From an uncultured Methylophaga sp. (GTDB lineage: Bacteria > Pseudomonadota > Gammaproteobacteria > GCF-002020875), in assembly GCA_937877715.1 (NCBI GenBank), contig CALEHW010000036.1, positions 1-64,000 on the forward strand: 64,000 bases of DNA, written 5' to 3'. The position numbers and the translations under genes were made by a program. Shown here in pieces: positions 6,525 through 16,203 of this stretch. How positions within the stretch are numbered: position 1 is the stretch's first letter; every line of letters begins with the position of its first letter. The notes under the pieces are model-generated. The model was not told the DNA's origin. It searched no databases and saw nothing but the letters and a program-made list of their open reading frames with translations.

Positions 6525-7700
6525 CTAAAGCCCTCTGACCAGATCCTGCTTCAGATCCTCGATATCCTCCAGCCCCACTGCCACCCGAACCAGTCCACCG
6601 CCAATACCAGCCTGCTGCTTCTCCTCTGGGGTCAGACGCCCGTGAGTGGTGGTTGCGGGGTGAGTTATTGTGGTCTTAGTATCACCCAGATTGGCGGTAA
6701 TGGATACCATCTTGGTGGCATTGATCAAACCCCAAGCAGCCTCCTGCCCCCCCTCAAGTTCGAATGAGAGGATACCACCAGCACCACTCTGCTGGGTTGA
6801 GGCAAGCTCATGCTGAACGTGACTCTCAAGACCAGGATAGTGGACTACCGAGACCCCGGGCTGCTGCTCCAGCCACTGCGCCAGCAGAGTAGCATTTTTG
6901 GTATGTGCATCCATCCGCAACTTCAGGGTCTCCAGCCCCTTGAGGAAGATCCACGCATTGAACGGACTCATGGAGGGGCCGGCTGTACGCAGGAAGCTGT
7001 ATACATCATTGCCAACTACCTCCTCGGAACCGACCACTGCGCCGCCCATTGCACGCCCCTGTCCATCCAGATACTTAGTTGCAGAGTGGATAACGATATC
7101 GGCCCCTAGCGCCAGTGGCTGCTGCAGGGCGGGTGTACAGAAGACATTATCCACCGCCAACAGGGCCCCATTCTGGTGGGCAAGTGCTGCCAGTGCAGAT
7201 ATATCCCCAACCTGGGTTAGTGGATTGGCGGGCGTCTCCAGAAATAGCAGACGGGTATTGGGACGCATGGCCTGCTCCCACTCCGCTAACTCAGTGAGAG
7301 AGACAAAGGTGACCTCTATCCCAAACTTGGCCATGAACTGGTTGAATAGAACCACAGTGGTCCCAAAAACACTGCGCGAGACTACTACGTGATCACCCGC
7401 CTTGAGTAGACCCATACAGGTCGAGAGGATTGCCGCCATCCCGGATGAGGTTGCGACACAGCGCTCCCCTCCCTCAAGGGCAGCCAGACGCTGCTCAAAG
7501 GTTCTTACTGTAGGATTGGTGAAGCGAGAGTAGATATTCCCCGGTTCATCACCGGAAAAGCGGGCAGCTGCCTGTTCGGCAGAATCGAAGACATAGCTGG
7601 AGGTGGGAAAGATCGGCTCACCATGCTCCCCCTCATCGGTTCTCAGATGGCCTGCACGAATGGCTCGTGTCGAGAAACCGTACTCCTCTGGATCAATCAT
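6525..7700 (-). CDS. metZ: O-succinylhomoserine sulfhydrylase
   Basis: A PLP enzyme of the Cys/Met metabolism family (391 residues) that makes homocysteine directly from O-succinylhomoserine and sulfide, bypassing cystathionine. The PLP Lys is in HSATKYLDGQGR. YSRFTNPTVRTFEQRLAALE and ATSSGMAAI are the usual signatures. The N-terminus EYGFSTRAIRAGH and the position downstream of purF are typical of MetZ in pseudomonads and Chromatiales. A MetB (cystathionine gamma-synthase) assignment is possible from family similarity but less likely in this context. It is the last gene of cvpA-purF-metZ. Confidence 0.93.
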   Translation of the reverse strand: MIDPEEYGFSTRAIRAGHLRTDEGEHGEPIFPTSSYVFDSAEQAAARFSGDEPGNIYSRFTNPTVRTFEQRLAALEGGERCVATSSGMAAILSTCMGLLKAGDHVVVSRSVFGTTVVLFNQFMAKFGIEVTFVSLTELAEWEQAMRPNTRLLFLETPANPLTQVGDISALAALAHQNGALLAVDNVFCTPALQQPLALGADIVIHSATKYLDGQGRAMGGAVVGSEEVVGNDVYSFLRTAGPSMSPFNAWIFLKGLETLKLRMDAHTKNATLLAQWLEQQPGVSVVHYPGLESHVQHELASTQQSGAGGILSFELEGGQEAAWGLINATKMVSITANLGDTKTTITHPATTTHGRLTPEEKQQAGIGGGLVRVAVGLEDIEDLKQDLVRGL

Positions 7701-7728
7701 CTTCGTCCCCTCTCCTTATCAAATTTAC

Positions 7729-9243
7729 TCACATCGAGTTGTGGACCCCAATCACCTCATCATCCAGTTCGTCGCGCCTCTCCTTCTCTAAGTCGCAGCG
7801 CTCCGCCTCAAGATCCTGAAGGTACTGCTCATCAATACCTCCTGTTACATAATTTGCATCAAACACAGAGGTATCAAACTGCCCTATCTGTGGGTTACCC
7901 TCCTGCACCGCATCAATCAGATCCTGCAGATCCTGATAGATCAGCCGATCTGCACCGATAATGGCAGCCACCTCATCCTCGGTACGACCATGCGCAATCA
8001 GTTCCGAGGCAACCGGCATATCGATTCCGTAGACGTTGGGGTAACGGACCGGAGGTGCTGCCGAGGCGAAATAGACCTTTCTCGCTCCGGCAGAGCGAGC
8101 CATCTCGATAATCTGGGCAGAGGTGGTACCGCGCACAATCGAGTCATCCACCAGCAACACATTCTTCCCCTTGAACTCCAGCCCCAGCGGGTTGAGTTTC
8201 TGGCGCACCGATTTCTTGCGCTGCTTCTGTCCCGGCATGATAAAGGTACGACCAATATAGCGATTCTTGATGAAACCCTCTCGATAGACGATATCCAGGA
8301 TGTATGCCAGCTGCGAGGCTGCCGTGCGACTGGTGTCGGGGATGGGAATCACTACATCTATGTCGTGCTCCGGCCACTCTCTTAGAATCTTGGTGGCCAG
8401 CTTCTCCCCCATCCGCAATCTCGCCTTGTGAACATGGACATTATCGAGAATGGTGTCGGGACGGGCAAAATATACATGCTCGAATATACATGGAGAGAGC
8501 ACTGGATTCTCCGCGCACTGTTTTGTATGCAACCCGCCATGGGCATCAATAAAGATCGCCTCTCCTGGCTCCAGCTCACGCATCAGTCTGTAACCAAGAA
8601 CATCAACAGCAACACTCTCCGAGGCGACCATATACTCCTTGCGCCCACTCTCCAGCGTCTTCTCCCCTATACAGAGAGGACGAATCCCGAATGGGTCACG
8701 AAAGGCGACAACCCCATATCCGGTAATCATCGCTACCGCAGTATAACCACCCTCACACCGACGGTGAACCCCGGCAACAGCATTGAAAAGATCCTCCACC
8801 TCGAGTTGAAGCTTTCCCAAATGCTGCAACTCATGAGCGAACACATTGAGCAGGATCTCCGAATCGGAATCCGTATTGATGTGGCGGAGATCCTCCAAAT
8901 AGAGGTCACGCCTTATTTTTGTTGCATTGGTGAGGTTACCATTGTGGGCCAAGGCAATCCCGTAGGGTGAATTTACATAGAATGGCTGCGCCTCGGCAGA
9001 GGATGAGCAACCGGCTGTGGGGTAACGGACATGGCCGATACCCATGTTGCCCTGCAAACGCACCATGTGGCGAGTATGGAAGATATCCTTCGCCAATCCA
9101 TTGGCCTTTCTGAGGAAGACCTTGCCATCATCACAGGTCATGATGCCAGCCGCATCCTGCCCTCTGTGCTGCAGCACAGTCAAACCGTCGTAGAGTGACT
9201 GATTGACTGCCATGTTTGAGACAATTCCGATGATTCCACACAT
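7729..9243 (-). CDS. purF: Amidophosphoribosyltransferase
   Basis: First committed step of purine synthesis: PRPP plus glutamine gives phosphoribosylamine. The protein has 504 residues. Cys2 after Met is the N-terminal nucleophile (MCGIIGIVS) of the glutaminase domain. The phosphoribosyl-transfer signature [15 protein letters not shown] lies near residue 360. No iron-sulfur Cys or propeptide is seen, which agrees with the E. coli type. It lies between cvpA and metZ in a common gammaproteobacterial operon. Confidence 0.97.
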   Translation of the reverse strand: MCGIIGIVSNMAVNQSLYDGLTVLQHRGQDAAGIMTCDDGKVFLRKANGLAKDIFHTRHMVRLQGNMGIGHVRYPTAGCSSSAEAQPFYVNSPYGIALAHNGNLTNATKIRRDLYLEDLRHINTDSDSEILLNVFAHELQHLGKLQLEVEDLFNAVAGVHRRCEGGYTAVAMITGYGVVAFRDPFGIRPLCIGEKTLESGRKEYMVASESVAVDVLGYRLMRELEPGEAIFIDAHGGLHTKQCAENPVLSPCIFEHVYFARPDTILDNVHVHKARLRMGEKLATKILREWPEHDIDVVIPIPDTSRTAASQLAYILDIVYREGFIKNRYIGRTFIMPGQKQRKKSVRQKLNPLGLEFKGKNVLLVDDSIVRGTTSAQIIEMARSAGARKVYFASAAPPVRYPNVYGIDMPVASELIAHGRTEDEVAAIIGADRLIYQDLQDLIDAVQEGNPQIGQFDTSVFDANYVTGGIDEQYLQDLEAERCDLEKERRDELDDEVIGVHNSM

Positions 9244-9266
9244 AGATGATTGCTCTTGTTATTCCA

Positions 9267-9794
9267 TTAAAGTAGTGGAGTATACGAGAAATAACTCCGT
9301 AAATGCTCCGGTAACTGACCCTGTAGCCAGGCGGTGATCTCCTGAACATGCCCCAGCAGCAGTGATTCATGCCACCAGCCATCTTGGGGGAGCGGGGTCA
9401 ACCCCGCTAGCAGAACCAGTAGCGATACAACCAGCACCCCTCGTGCTGCACCGAAGACCATCCCCAACAGGCGATCCATCCCCCCGAATCCGGAGAAATC
9501 TATCAAACTCTGCATCGCCCTATTTATGAACGACCCCAGAATCAAGGTCACCAGAAAGAGGAGGGCAAAGGATGCCCCTGCACGAATGGATGGAGTCTCG
9601 ATAAAGAGCTCAAAAATATGGGCCTGATCTGCCGAGAAATTCAGCGCGACCCAGAATGCAGCAACCCAGGTTGCCAGCGAGATCGCCTCCTTGAAGAAGC
9701 CGCGCAGCAGACTTATTCCTGTGGAGATCAAGATGATCCCCAGGATTACCAAGTCGGCCCAGTTCAGGCCACTCTGTTCAACAATTGGAGGCAT
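9267..9794 (-). CDS. cvpA: Membrane protein CvpA
   Basis: A 175-residue inner-membrane protein with four hydrophobic segments (near residues 13-31, 36-50, 73-90 and 110-135). The N-terminal WADLVILGIILISTGISLLRG is a typical CvpA start. CvpA was named for colicin V production and is linked to purF and envelope homeostasis; its molecular role is unclear. GGGAGA precedes the ATG. It is the first gene of cvpA-purF-metZ, 34 bases after lysS. Confidence 0.9.
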   Translation of the reverse strand: MPPIVEQSGLNWADLVILGIILISTGISLLRGFFKEAISLATWVAAFWVALNFSADQAHIFELFIETPSIRAGASFALLFLVTLILGSFINRAMQSLIDFSGFGGMDRLLGMVFGAARGVLVVSLLVLLAGLTPLPQDGWWHESLLLGHVQEITAWLQGQLPEHLRSYFSYTPLL

Positions 9795-9828
9795 CCAATC
9801 TCCCGGTTCCTGGTGCCAAGGGTTGACC

Positions 9829-11331
9829 CTAGCCTGTTGGTCTCATATGTGGAAACAGTAACACATCACGGATGGATGGCGAATCGGTAAAGAGCATTAC
9901 CAGCCGATCAATACCGATACCCTCACCCGCCGTTGGTGGCATACCATGCTCCAGCGCCACCACATAATCCTCATCATAATGCATAGCCTCATCATCACCA
10001 GCCTCTTTCTCCTCAACCTGCTGACGGAAACGCTCTGCCTGATCCTCATAATCGTTCAGCTCCGAGAAGCCATTGGCAATCTCACGACCACCAACAAAGA
10101 ACTCAAAGCGGTCGGTGACAAATGGGTCATCATCACTCCTGCGTGCCAGCGGTGAGACCTCAGTTGGATATGCAGTAATGAAGGTCGGATTCATCAGACG
10201 ATGCTCAACCGTCTTCTCGAAGATCTCGATCTGCACCTTGCCCAGACCGTAACTATCCTTTAGAGGAATATCCAGTTTTTCAGCCACTGCCCGGGCACTA
10301 TCAAGATCATCCAGATCGGCCTCGGTCAGACCAGAATTGAAGCGAAGAATAGACTCCTTCACCGTCATTCTGTCAAAAGGCTTTCCAAAATCATAGACAT
10401 CTCCCTGATAATTGACCTGACTGGATCCAAGAACCTCCTCAGTAACTCCACGCAGCATCGCCTCGGTTATATCCATCAGGTCTCGATAATCAGCATAGGC
10501 CTCATAGAACTCAATCATGGTGAACTCTGGATTATGGCGGGTTGAGAGTCCCTCGTTACGGAAGTTGCGATTGATCTCGTAGACCTTCTCGAAACCTCCA
10601 ACAACCAGACGCTTGAGATAGAGCTCCGGTGCAATCCGCAGAAAGAGATCCATATCCAGTGCGTTATGGTAGGTGGCAAATGGACGTGCAGTTGCCCCTC
10701 CAGGGATCGCCTGCATCATCGGGGTCTCCACCTCCATAAAGCCGCGCCCATTAAGAAAATTGCGGATATACTGCACCACCTGAACTCGAGTCTTGAATAC
10801 ATCTCGTGAGGCATCGTTCATGATCAGATCGATATAACGCTGACGGTATCTAGCCTCGGTATCTGTCAGCCCATGAAATTTCTCCGGCAGCGGGCGAACC
10901 GACTTGGTCAATATCCGAATGGAATCAACCTTGACCGAGAGCTCTCCAGTCTTGGTCTTGAACATAACCCCCTCAGCACCAATAATATCCCCAATATCCC
11001 ACTTCTTGAAACCTGCATACAGCCCCTCTGGCAGGGTATCCCGCTGTACAAAAAGCTGTATCTTTCCACTCATATCCTTGAGATGGGTAAAAGCAGCCTT
11101 GCCCATGATGCGCTTGGCCATCATCCGTCCAGCCACTGCTACTCGAACTCCCCGCTCCTCCAGTGCCTCGGACCCCATCTCCCCGTACTCGGCATGGAGC
11201 TCACCAGCGATCACGTTCCTGCGGAAGTCGTTGGGAAAGGCATTCCCCTCCTCACGCAGCAGATCCAGCTTCTGGCGCCGCTCCGCAATCAATCTGTTTT
11301 CATCAACTTTCTGGTTTTTTTCTTTTGACAT
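9829..11331 (-). CDS. lysS: Lysyl-tRNA synthetase, class II
   Basis: A 500-residue class II synthetase. An N-terminal OB-fold anticodon domain (about residues 60-150) precedes the catalytic core with motif 2 [20 protein letters not shown] and motif 3 [13 protein letters not shown] near the C-terminus. It lies downstream of prfB, with a REP-like hairpin in the 42-base spacer. The prfB-lysS order is also that of E. coli. Confidence 0.97.
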   Translation of the reverse strand: MSKEKNQKVDENRLIAERRQKLDLLREEGNAFPNDFRRNVIAGELHAEYGEMGSEALEERGVRVAVAGRMMAKRIMGKAAFTHLKDMSGKIQLFVQRDTLPEGLYAGFKKWDIGDIIGAEGVMFKTKTGELSVKVDSIRILTKSVRPLPEKFHGLTDTEARYRQRYIDLIMNDASRDVFKTRVQVVQYIRNFLNGRGFMEVETPMMQAIPGGATARPFATYHNALDMDLFLRIAPELYLKRLVVGGFEKVYEINRNFRNEGLSTRHNPEFTMIEFYEAYADYRDLMDITEAMLRGVTEEVLGSSQVNYQGDVYDFGKPFDRMTVKESILRFNSGLTEADLDDLDSARAVAEKLDIPLKDSYGLGKVQIEIFEKTVEHRLMNPTFITAYPTEVSPLARRSDDDPFVTDRFEFFVGGREIANGFSELNDYEDQAERFRQQVEEKEAGDDEAMHYDEDYVVALEHGMPPTAGEGIGIDRLVMLFTDSPSIRDVLLFPHMRPTG

Positions 11332-11345
11332 CTTACTCTTCTCTT

Positions 11346-11371
11346 CTGGATCTCCGCCTGCGCGGAGATGA
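11346..11371. repeat. REP-like palindrome between prfB and lysS
   Basis: ATCTCCGC and GCGGAGAT (11350-11357/11362-11369) pair across the loop CTGC. The flanks TGG...GACG match the hairpin at 25,345-25,370 in opposite orientation, and stem differences are compensated on both sides. Confidence 0.75.
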
Positions 11372-11373
11372 CG

Positions 11374-12472
11374 TTACAGCCCTGACTTCAAACTCTCCTC
11401 AATAAACGGGCCCAGATCACCATCCAGAACCGCCTGCGTATTTCCAGTCTCATGGCCTGTCCGCAGATCCTTGATCCGCGACTGGTCCAGCACATAGGAG
11501 CGAATCTGGCTGCCCCACCCTATATCAGACTTAGCATCCTCTGCCGCCTGCTTCTCTTCATTCTGTTTCATTAACTCCATCTCGTAGAGCTTCGCCTTCA
11601 GCATGCTCATTGCAGTTGCCTTGTTCTTGTGCTGAGAACGTTCATTCTGGCACTGCACCACAATCCCGGAAGGCTCATGGGTAATACGAACCGCTGAATC
11701 GGTCGTATTAACATGCTGCCCACCAGCCCCTTGGGCACGGTAGGTATCCACTCTTAGGTCTGATGGGTTGATCTCAATATCAATATCCTCATTGACCTCA
11801 GGATAGACAAAAACTGAAGAGAACGACGTATGACGGCGATTCCCGGAATCAAATGGTGACTTGCGTACCAGACGATGCACCCCAGTCTCCGTTCTCAGCC
11901 AGCCAAAGGCGTACTCTCCCTTCACCTGAATGGTCGCAGATTTTATACCCGCAACCTCACCTGCCGAGACCTCCATCAGTTCCACATCAAAACCACGACG
12001 ATCACCCCAACGCAGATACATCCGCAACAACATCTCGGCCCAATCCTGGGCCTCCGTACCACCTGATCCAGACTGAATATCGATAAAGGCATTGGACCCA
12101 TCTTGTTGACCAGAGAACATGCGCTGAAACTCCAGCACCTCAATCTCTGATGTTAATAACTCAAGATCAGCAATAACCTCTTCAACAGTATCATCGTCAC
12201 CCTCCGCCTCTGCCATCTGCAGCAATTCATTGGCATCTGTCGTACCGCTGGAGAGTCGATCAATCCCCTCCACAATCTTCTCTAGTCGAGACCTCTCCTT
12301 TCCCAGGCTCTGTGCCCGCTCCGGATCATTCCAAACCTCAGGTGATTCCAGTTCACGATTAATCTCAATCAGCTGCTCCGCCTTCTCAGCGTAGTCAAAG
12401 ATACCCCCTAAGAGACTCTGTGCGCCCCTGTAGCTCTTTGATCTGACTGTAGATTGGGTTGAACTCAATCAT
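11374..12472 (-). CDS. prfB: Peptide chain release factor 2, with programmed +1 frameshift
   Basis: RF2 terminates translation at UGA and UAA. Reading begins at ATG 12472 ([20 protein letters not shown]), with AGGGA upstream, and meets an in-frame TGA at 12397-12395. The slippery context AGG GGG TAT CTT TGA C is identical to the E. coli site: an internal Shine-Dalgarno, the CUU slip codon and a poor stop context. After a +1 shift the frame continues [13 protein letters not shown] to 11374, giving 365 residues, the same length as E. coli RF2. SPF (stop recognition) and GGQ (peptide release, in [10 protein letters not shown]) are intact. RF2 level thus controls its own synthesis. recJ lies 85 bases upstream. 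Confidence 0.96.
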
Positions 12473-12557
12473 CTTTTATCTATCCCTGAATGTTCCCGAA
12501 AAACAGGAAGAATTATACACACTCTCCCCGTGTAAATAGTGGATCAATGGCAACTAC

Positions 12558-14240
12558 TTACGACTCAACGATGGTCTCCACAATCAACTGCAGACTATCT
12601 CTACCCCGCCATCTATTGACATCCATTCGGTAGACAATCTCCAGATTATTACCTCGCTCTGGTAGCAGCTGCTCCGACTGGTAAAAGGCAATTGCATCTA
12701 CACGATCACCAGATTCGCCGTCACGCAGAACAAGTTTCAGGTGGTGTTCACCGACAATCCGCCACTCCTCCAGAACAAATAGATCTCGAAACAAAGGCTC
12801 AGGAAAACCCTCCCCCCAGGGGCCAGACTCTCTCAATAGCTCTGCTGTCTCCAGTAGACGCTCTCCACTGGAGAGTCCACCATCGGTATAGAGCACACCC
12901 TCCAGCATCTCATCACTAACCAATGTGGAGACTGTCTGTTCAAAAAGAGTTCTGAAAAGCTCAAAATCATGTTCACGAATGGATACCCCTGCTGCCATTG
13001 CGTGCCCCCCAAACTGGAGAATCATACCGGGGTTTTTTTTGGATATGGCACCAATCAGATCCCTTATATGGAGACCAGAGATAGAGCGTGCAGAACCTTT
13101 CAGCGTGCCACTTTCCCCACGGGCAAAGACAATTACTGGCCTATGCAACTGCTCCTTAATTCTTCCAGCAACAATTCCAACCACACCCTCATGCCAATGT
13201 GGCTGGTAGAGGGCAAGAGCCGAAGAGACCACATCACCATCCAGGTGCAGGGATTCTATTATGGATTCCGCATCCTCCCTAATCCCCGCCTCCACCTCAC
13301 GACGCTGTCGGTTGATGCTGTCCAGTGCCCGCGCCTGAGGAAGAGCCTGCTGCCTATCCTCTGCCAGCAGACAATCAATCCCTGCCCCCATCTCCGCCAT
13401 TCTTCCTGCCGCATTGATTCGGGGACCAACAGTAAAGCCGAAATCTGAGGCAACTACCCGGTTCTGCTCTCTACCCGCCACCTCAAGTAGTGCGGCTACA
13501 CCTGGTGAACAGTGGCCCTGACGAATACGCTGAATACCACTATTCACCAAAATCCGATTATTCCGATCCAGCCTCACCACATCCGCAACTGTTCCAACTG
13601 CAACCAGATCCAGCAGTGTTGCCGGGTTAAAGTCAGACCCTAGTTTCTGCCTGACAGCACACACCAGATAGAAGGCAACGCCAACGCCAGCAAGGTTGGG
13701 GCTTGCAAAATCATCACCCTGTTGATTCGGATTCACGATCACATCTGCTGCCGGAAGCTGATCCCCTGGAAGGTGATGATCAGTTACCACCACAGCCATC
13801 CCGGCTCTTTTTGCTGCTGCCACCCCGCTAATACTTGATATTCCATTATCAACTGTTATTAAGAGATTAGGAGAATATTTTAATGTTAATTCAACTACTT
13901 TTTCAGAGAGACCATACCCATGTTTCTTGCGGTCCGGTACCACATAATTGATATTTGCCCCCATCGATTGCAGACCACGTACAGAGACCGCACAGGCCGT
14001 TGCACCATCAGCATCGTAATCAGCAACGACAACTATGGAATCACTGCGAATGATAGAGGAGGCAACAAGCTCCGCAGCCTGCCCCACATTTTTCAGCGAG
14101 GATATGGGGAGAAGATTCTTTAGGGAGTGGTCCAGATCTGCAACAGCGCGGATACCACGAGAACGATATATACGGTCCAGTATGGACGGTATCCCCTCCA
14201 GCTGTTGACTGTCAGGAATGGTACGCTGGACAATTCTCAC
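12558..14240 (-). CDS. recJ: Single-strand-specific 5'-3' exonuclease RecJ
   Basis: A DHH-family nuclease (560 residues; E. coli 577) acting in RecF-pathway recombination and mismatch repair. Metal motifs are VVADYDADGATA, TVDNGISS and VVVTDHHLPG (the DHH triad), followed by NPNQ. The DHHA1-type segment QFGGHAMAAGVSI lies near residue 420. The start is GTG at 14240, and its GTGA overlaps the stop of the preceding gene by four bases, so the two are translationally coupled. Confidence 0.96.
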   Translation of the reverse strand: MRIVQRTIPDSQQLEGIPSILDRIYRSRGIRAVADLDHSLKNLLPISSLKNVGQAAELVASSIIRSDSIVVVADYDADGATACAVSVRGLQSMGANINYVVPDRKKHGYGLSEKVVELTLKYSPNLLITVDNGISSISGVAAAKRAGMAVVVTDHHLPGDQLPAADVIVNPNQQGDDFASPNLAGVGVAFYLVCAVRQKLGSDFNPATLLDLVAVGTVADVVRLDRNNRILVNSGIQRIRQGHCSPGVAALLEVAGREQNRVVASDFGFTVGPRINAAGRMAEMGAGIDCLLAEDRQQALPQARALDSINRQRREVEAGIREDAESIIESLHLDGDVVSSALALYQPHWHEGVVGIVAGRIKEQLHRPVIVFARGESGTLKGSARSISGLHIRDLIGAISKKNPGMILQFGGHAMAAGVSIREHDFELFRTLFEQTVSTLVSDEMLEGVLYTDGGLSSGERLLETAELLRESGPWGEGFPEPLFRDLFVLEEWRIVGEHHLKLVLRDGESGDRVDAIAFYQSEQLLPERGNNLEIVYRMDVNRWRGRDSLQLIVETIVES

Positions 14241-14710
14241 AGCCTGAAGGCCCGTCTAGCAAAAAGGATTTTACCCAACTCCATAACCTTTTCGAGTCCT
14301 GACTGATCTCTCCATATCCAGATACCATTAGCCCCCTCAAATTTGGGGAGAATAGATATCTCCTGCTGTCTGGATTCAGCCCCGGCCGCATGCAACACCA
14401 TCTGTGCCTCATTGAGTAGCTCCCTCCACAGCATGGCATCCTCTCCACGGGGCATAAAATCATGCAGGTTGGCCCCGGCCACACAGTGCAGCGGTGTTGT
14501 TTTTACAGCTCCCCCCTTCGAGAGTTGCAGCCTCCACTCCATGTCACTATAAAAGCTTAGAACCATCCCCCTCTCCGTAAACAGGGGTGCAAGCCTGCCG
14601 ATCAGGTTGTGCTGATGCTCAATGGAGATTCTGCCAGGCTCGATCTCGAAGAGACGAAGAACATCCCAATCTGCCACCAGCTGTACGGGGGTCACATTAA
14701 ATATTTCCAC
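14237..14710 (-). CDS. Short RpfE/COG4255-like protein coupled to recJ
   Basis: A 157-residue protein starting at GTG 14710, with AAGGA seven bases upstream. The central part resembles the uncharacterised RpfE/COG4255 proteins (sometimes called ApgM-like) that sit beside recJ in Xanthomonas and other Proteobacteria. Recognisable blocks are GANLHDFMPRGEDAMLWREL, LLNEAQMVLH and IWIWRD, the last corresponding to the family's W-x-W-G segment. From memory the family is roughly 300 residues, so about 100 residues seem missing at the front and some at the end. The gene may be trimmed or a minimal form. A palindrome sits just upstream (14,762-14,840), where the missing 5' part would be. The overlap with recJ argues that it is still translated. 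Function unknown. Confidence 0.6.
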   Translation of the reverse strand: MEIFNVTPVQLVADWDVLRLFEIEPGRISIEHQHNLIGRLAPLFTERGMVLSFYSDMEWRLQLSKGGAVKTTPLHCVAGANLHDFMPRGEDAMLWRELLNEAQMVLHAAGAESRQQEISILPKFEGANGIWIWRDQSGLEKVMELGKILFARRAFRL

Positions 14711-14761
14711 AACATATCCTTAAACAACAACGGCACGAACAGTCTCAAAAGCTTCTTTATG

Positions 14762-14840
14762 CTTTTTCTGGACTGTCGATAGTCTATGGATGGCTATCGT
14801 CAAGCGCGCACGGATGTTTTATAGCGTATCCAGGAAAAAG
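14762..14840. repeat. Nested palindromic element between thrC and the recJ pair
   Basis: Outer arms CTTTTTCTGGA (14762-14772) and TCCAGGAAAAAG (14829-14840) pair with one bulge. Inside lie a GATAG/CTATC palindrome around ATGGATGG and a segment ending in AGCGTATCC. The order of parts resembles the elements at 4,438 and 52,449, but the pairing is weaker. Confidence 0.5.
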
Positions 14841-14870
14841 TATGTACAAACTGAAGGGACATCTGATAAA

Positions 14871-15962
14871 TCACATGTTGCTAAGAATAGCCCCTTTGAC
14901 CTCTTCAAGGGTTGCATCCACCGTAATCAACGGACGTGTGCTCTGCTTGATTGCGGTATCGGGATCCTTCAGACCGTGACCGGTCAGGGTACAAACCACC
15001 TTGCTACCCGCAGGAATCTTCCCACTCTTGAGGTCACGTAGCGCACCTGCAACCGAGGTTGCTGATGCCGGCTCACAGAAGACCCCCTCTCTCTCTGCCA
15101 GCAGTTTCTGTGCCGCAAGAATCTCCTCATCCGTGCACTCGTCAAACCAGCCGCCGGACTCCTTCTGTACGTTCCACGCCTTGTCCCAGCTCTGTGGATG
15201 ACCGATACGGATTGCAGTTGCCACAGTCTCTGGCTCATCCACCATCTCGCCACGCATGAAGGGTGCAGCTCCTGCAGCCTGATAACCAACCATGGTTGGG
15301 CGAGTCGGAACGATGCCATCCTCGGCATACTCCACATACCCCATCCAGTGAGCAGAGATGTTGCCCGCATTACCCACCGGCAGACAGTGGTAGTCAGGGG
15401 CAGCGCCCAACTCCTCAATAATCTCAAAAGCAGCTGTCTTCTGACCCTGCAACCGGAATGGATTAATGGAGTTCACAATAGTAACCGGGGCCTCCTCTCC
15501 AACCTCTTTCACCAACTGCATACCATCATCAAAATTACCGTGAATCTGAATTACCACCGCCCCATGCATCATCGCCTGAGCCAGCTTGCCCAGTGCGATC
15601 TTGCCATCTGGAATCAGCACAAAAGCAGTAATTCCAGCACGTGCTGCGTAGGCAGCTGCGGCTGCCGAGGTGTTTCCGGTAGAGGCACAGATAATGGCCT
15701 TGCTACCCTCCTCCACCGCCTTGGTAACCGCCATACACATACCGCGATCCTTGAAGGATCCGGTTGGGTTAAGACCCTCATATTTGACATAGATCTCCGC
15801 ATCCACCCCCACATCACCGGGGATATTCTTCAACTTGATCAGTGGAGTATTTCCCTCCCCCAGATCGATGATCCTTGTGTCCTCGCTTATGGGTAGACGG
15901 TCACGATAACGATCCAGCAGCCCTGTGTAATGTTTTCTAAATGGCACGATAGTTTTCTCCAA
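14871..15962 (-). CDS. thrC: Threonine synthase
   Basis: A PLP fold-type II enzyme (363 residues) that converts O-phosphohomoserine to threonine. The PLP Lys lies in [30 protein letters not shown] and [16 protein letters not shown] are cofactor-binding loops. The compact length and sequence style are those of the Pseudomonas/Bacillus-type enzyme rather than the roughly 430-residue E. coli ThrC. It lies downstream of hom in a transaminase-hom-thrC series. A 166-base palindromic element separates hom and thrC. Confidence 0.95.
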   Translation of the reverse strand: MEKTIVPFRKHYTGLLDRYRDRLPISEDTRIIDLGEGNTPLIKLKNIPGDVGVDAEIYVKYEGLNPTGSFKDRGMCMAVTKAVEEGSKAIICASTGNTSAAAAAYAARAGITAFVLIPDGKIALGKLAQAMMHGAVVIQIHGNFDDGMQLVKEVGEEAPVTIVNSINPFRLQGQKTAAFEIIEELGAAPDYHCLPVGNAGNISAHWMGYVEYAEDGIVPTRPTMVGYQAAGAAPFMRGEMVDEPETVATAIRIGHPQSWDKAWNVQKESGGWFDECTDEEILAAQKLLAEREGVFCEPASATSVAGALRDLKSGKIPAGSKVVCTLTGHGLKDPDTAIKQSTRPLITVDATLEEVKGAILSNM

Positions 15963-16015
15963 CTATAAAATTTTCAGGCATTGAGAGCCTCGTGTAATTA
16001 TAACCGCTCCCCAGC

Positions 16016-16181
16016 ATGAGTCGGCTCCATTTATCTTCTCAAAGGCTGCTTCTATCACTGCTTGCCACCCATTTTTCAGCGCCTACCAAAACTCGCTGAG
16101 CTCAAACACTGGTAGGCTTTTTCTGAAAAATGGGCAGAAAGCAGTGCGCAGCCAATTCGTCGATAAAGGGAGCCGACTCAT
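16016..16181. repeat. Long nested palindrome, family A copy 1 (hom/thrC spacer)
   Basis: Three nested levels. The outer arms are 16016-16035/16162-16181 (20 nt, one mismatch). The middle arms are 16056-16079/16123-16146 (24 nt, four internal mismatches). The core hairpin at 16081-16117 has GCCTACC/GGTAGGC. Read on the minus strand, the core loop and flanking boxes match copies 2 (47,190) and 3 (48,784). This copy is in the opposite orientation to both. Confidence 0.85.
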
Positions 16182-16203
16182 ACGGGAGAGCTGTCACCAT
16201 ATT

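Noticed and set aside
15198-15896. 232-codon plus-strand frame inside thrC
   Set aside because: Shadow of thrC, with composition and sequence of an antisense frame.
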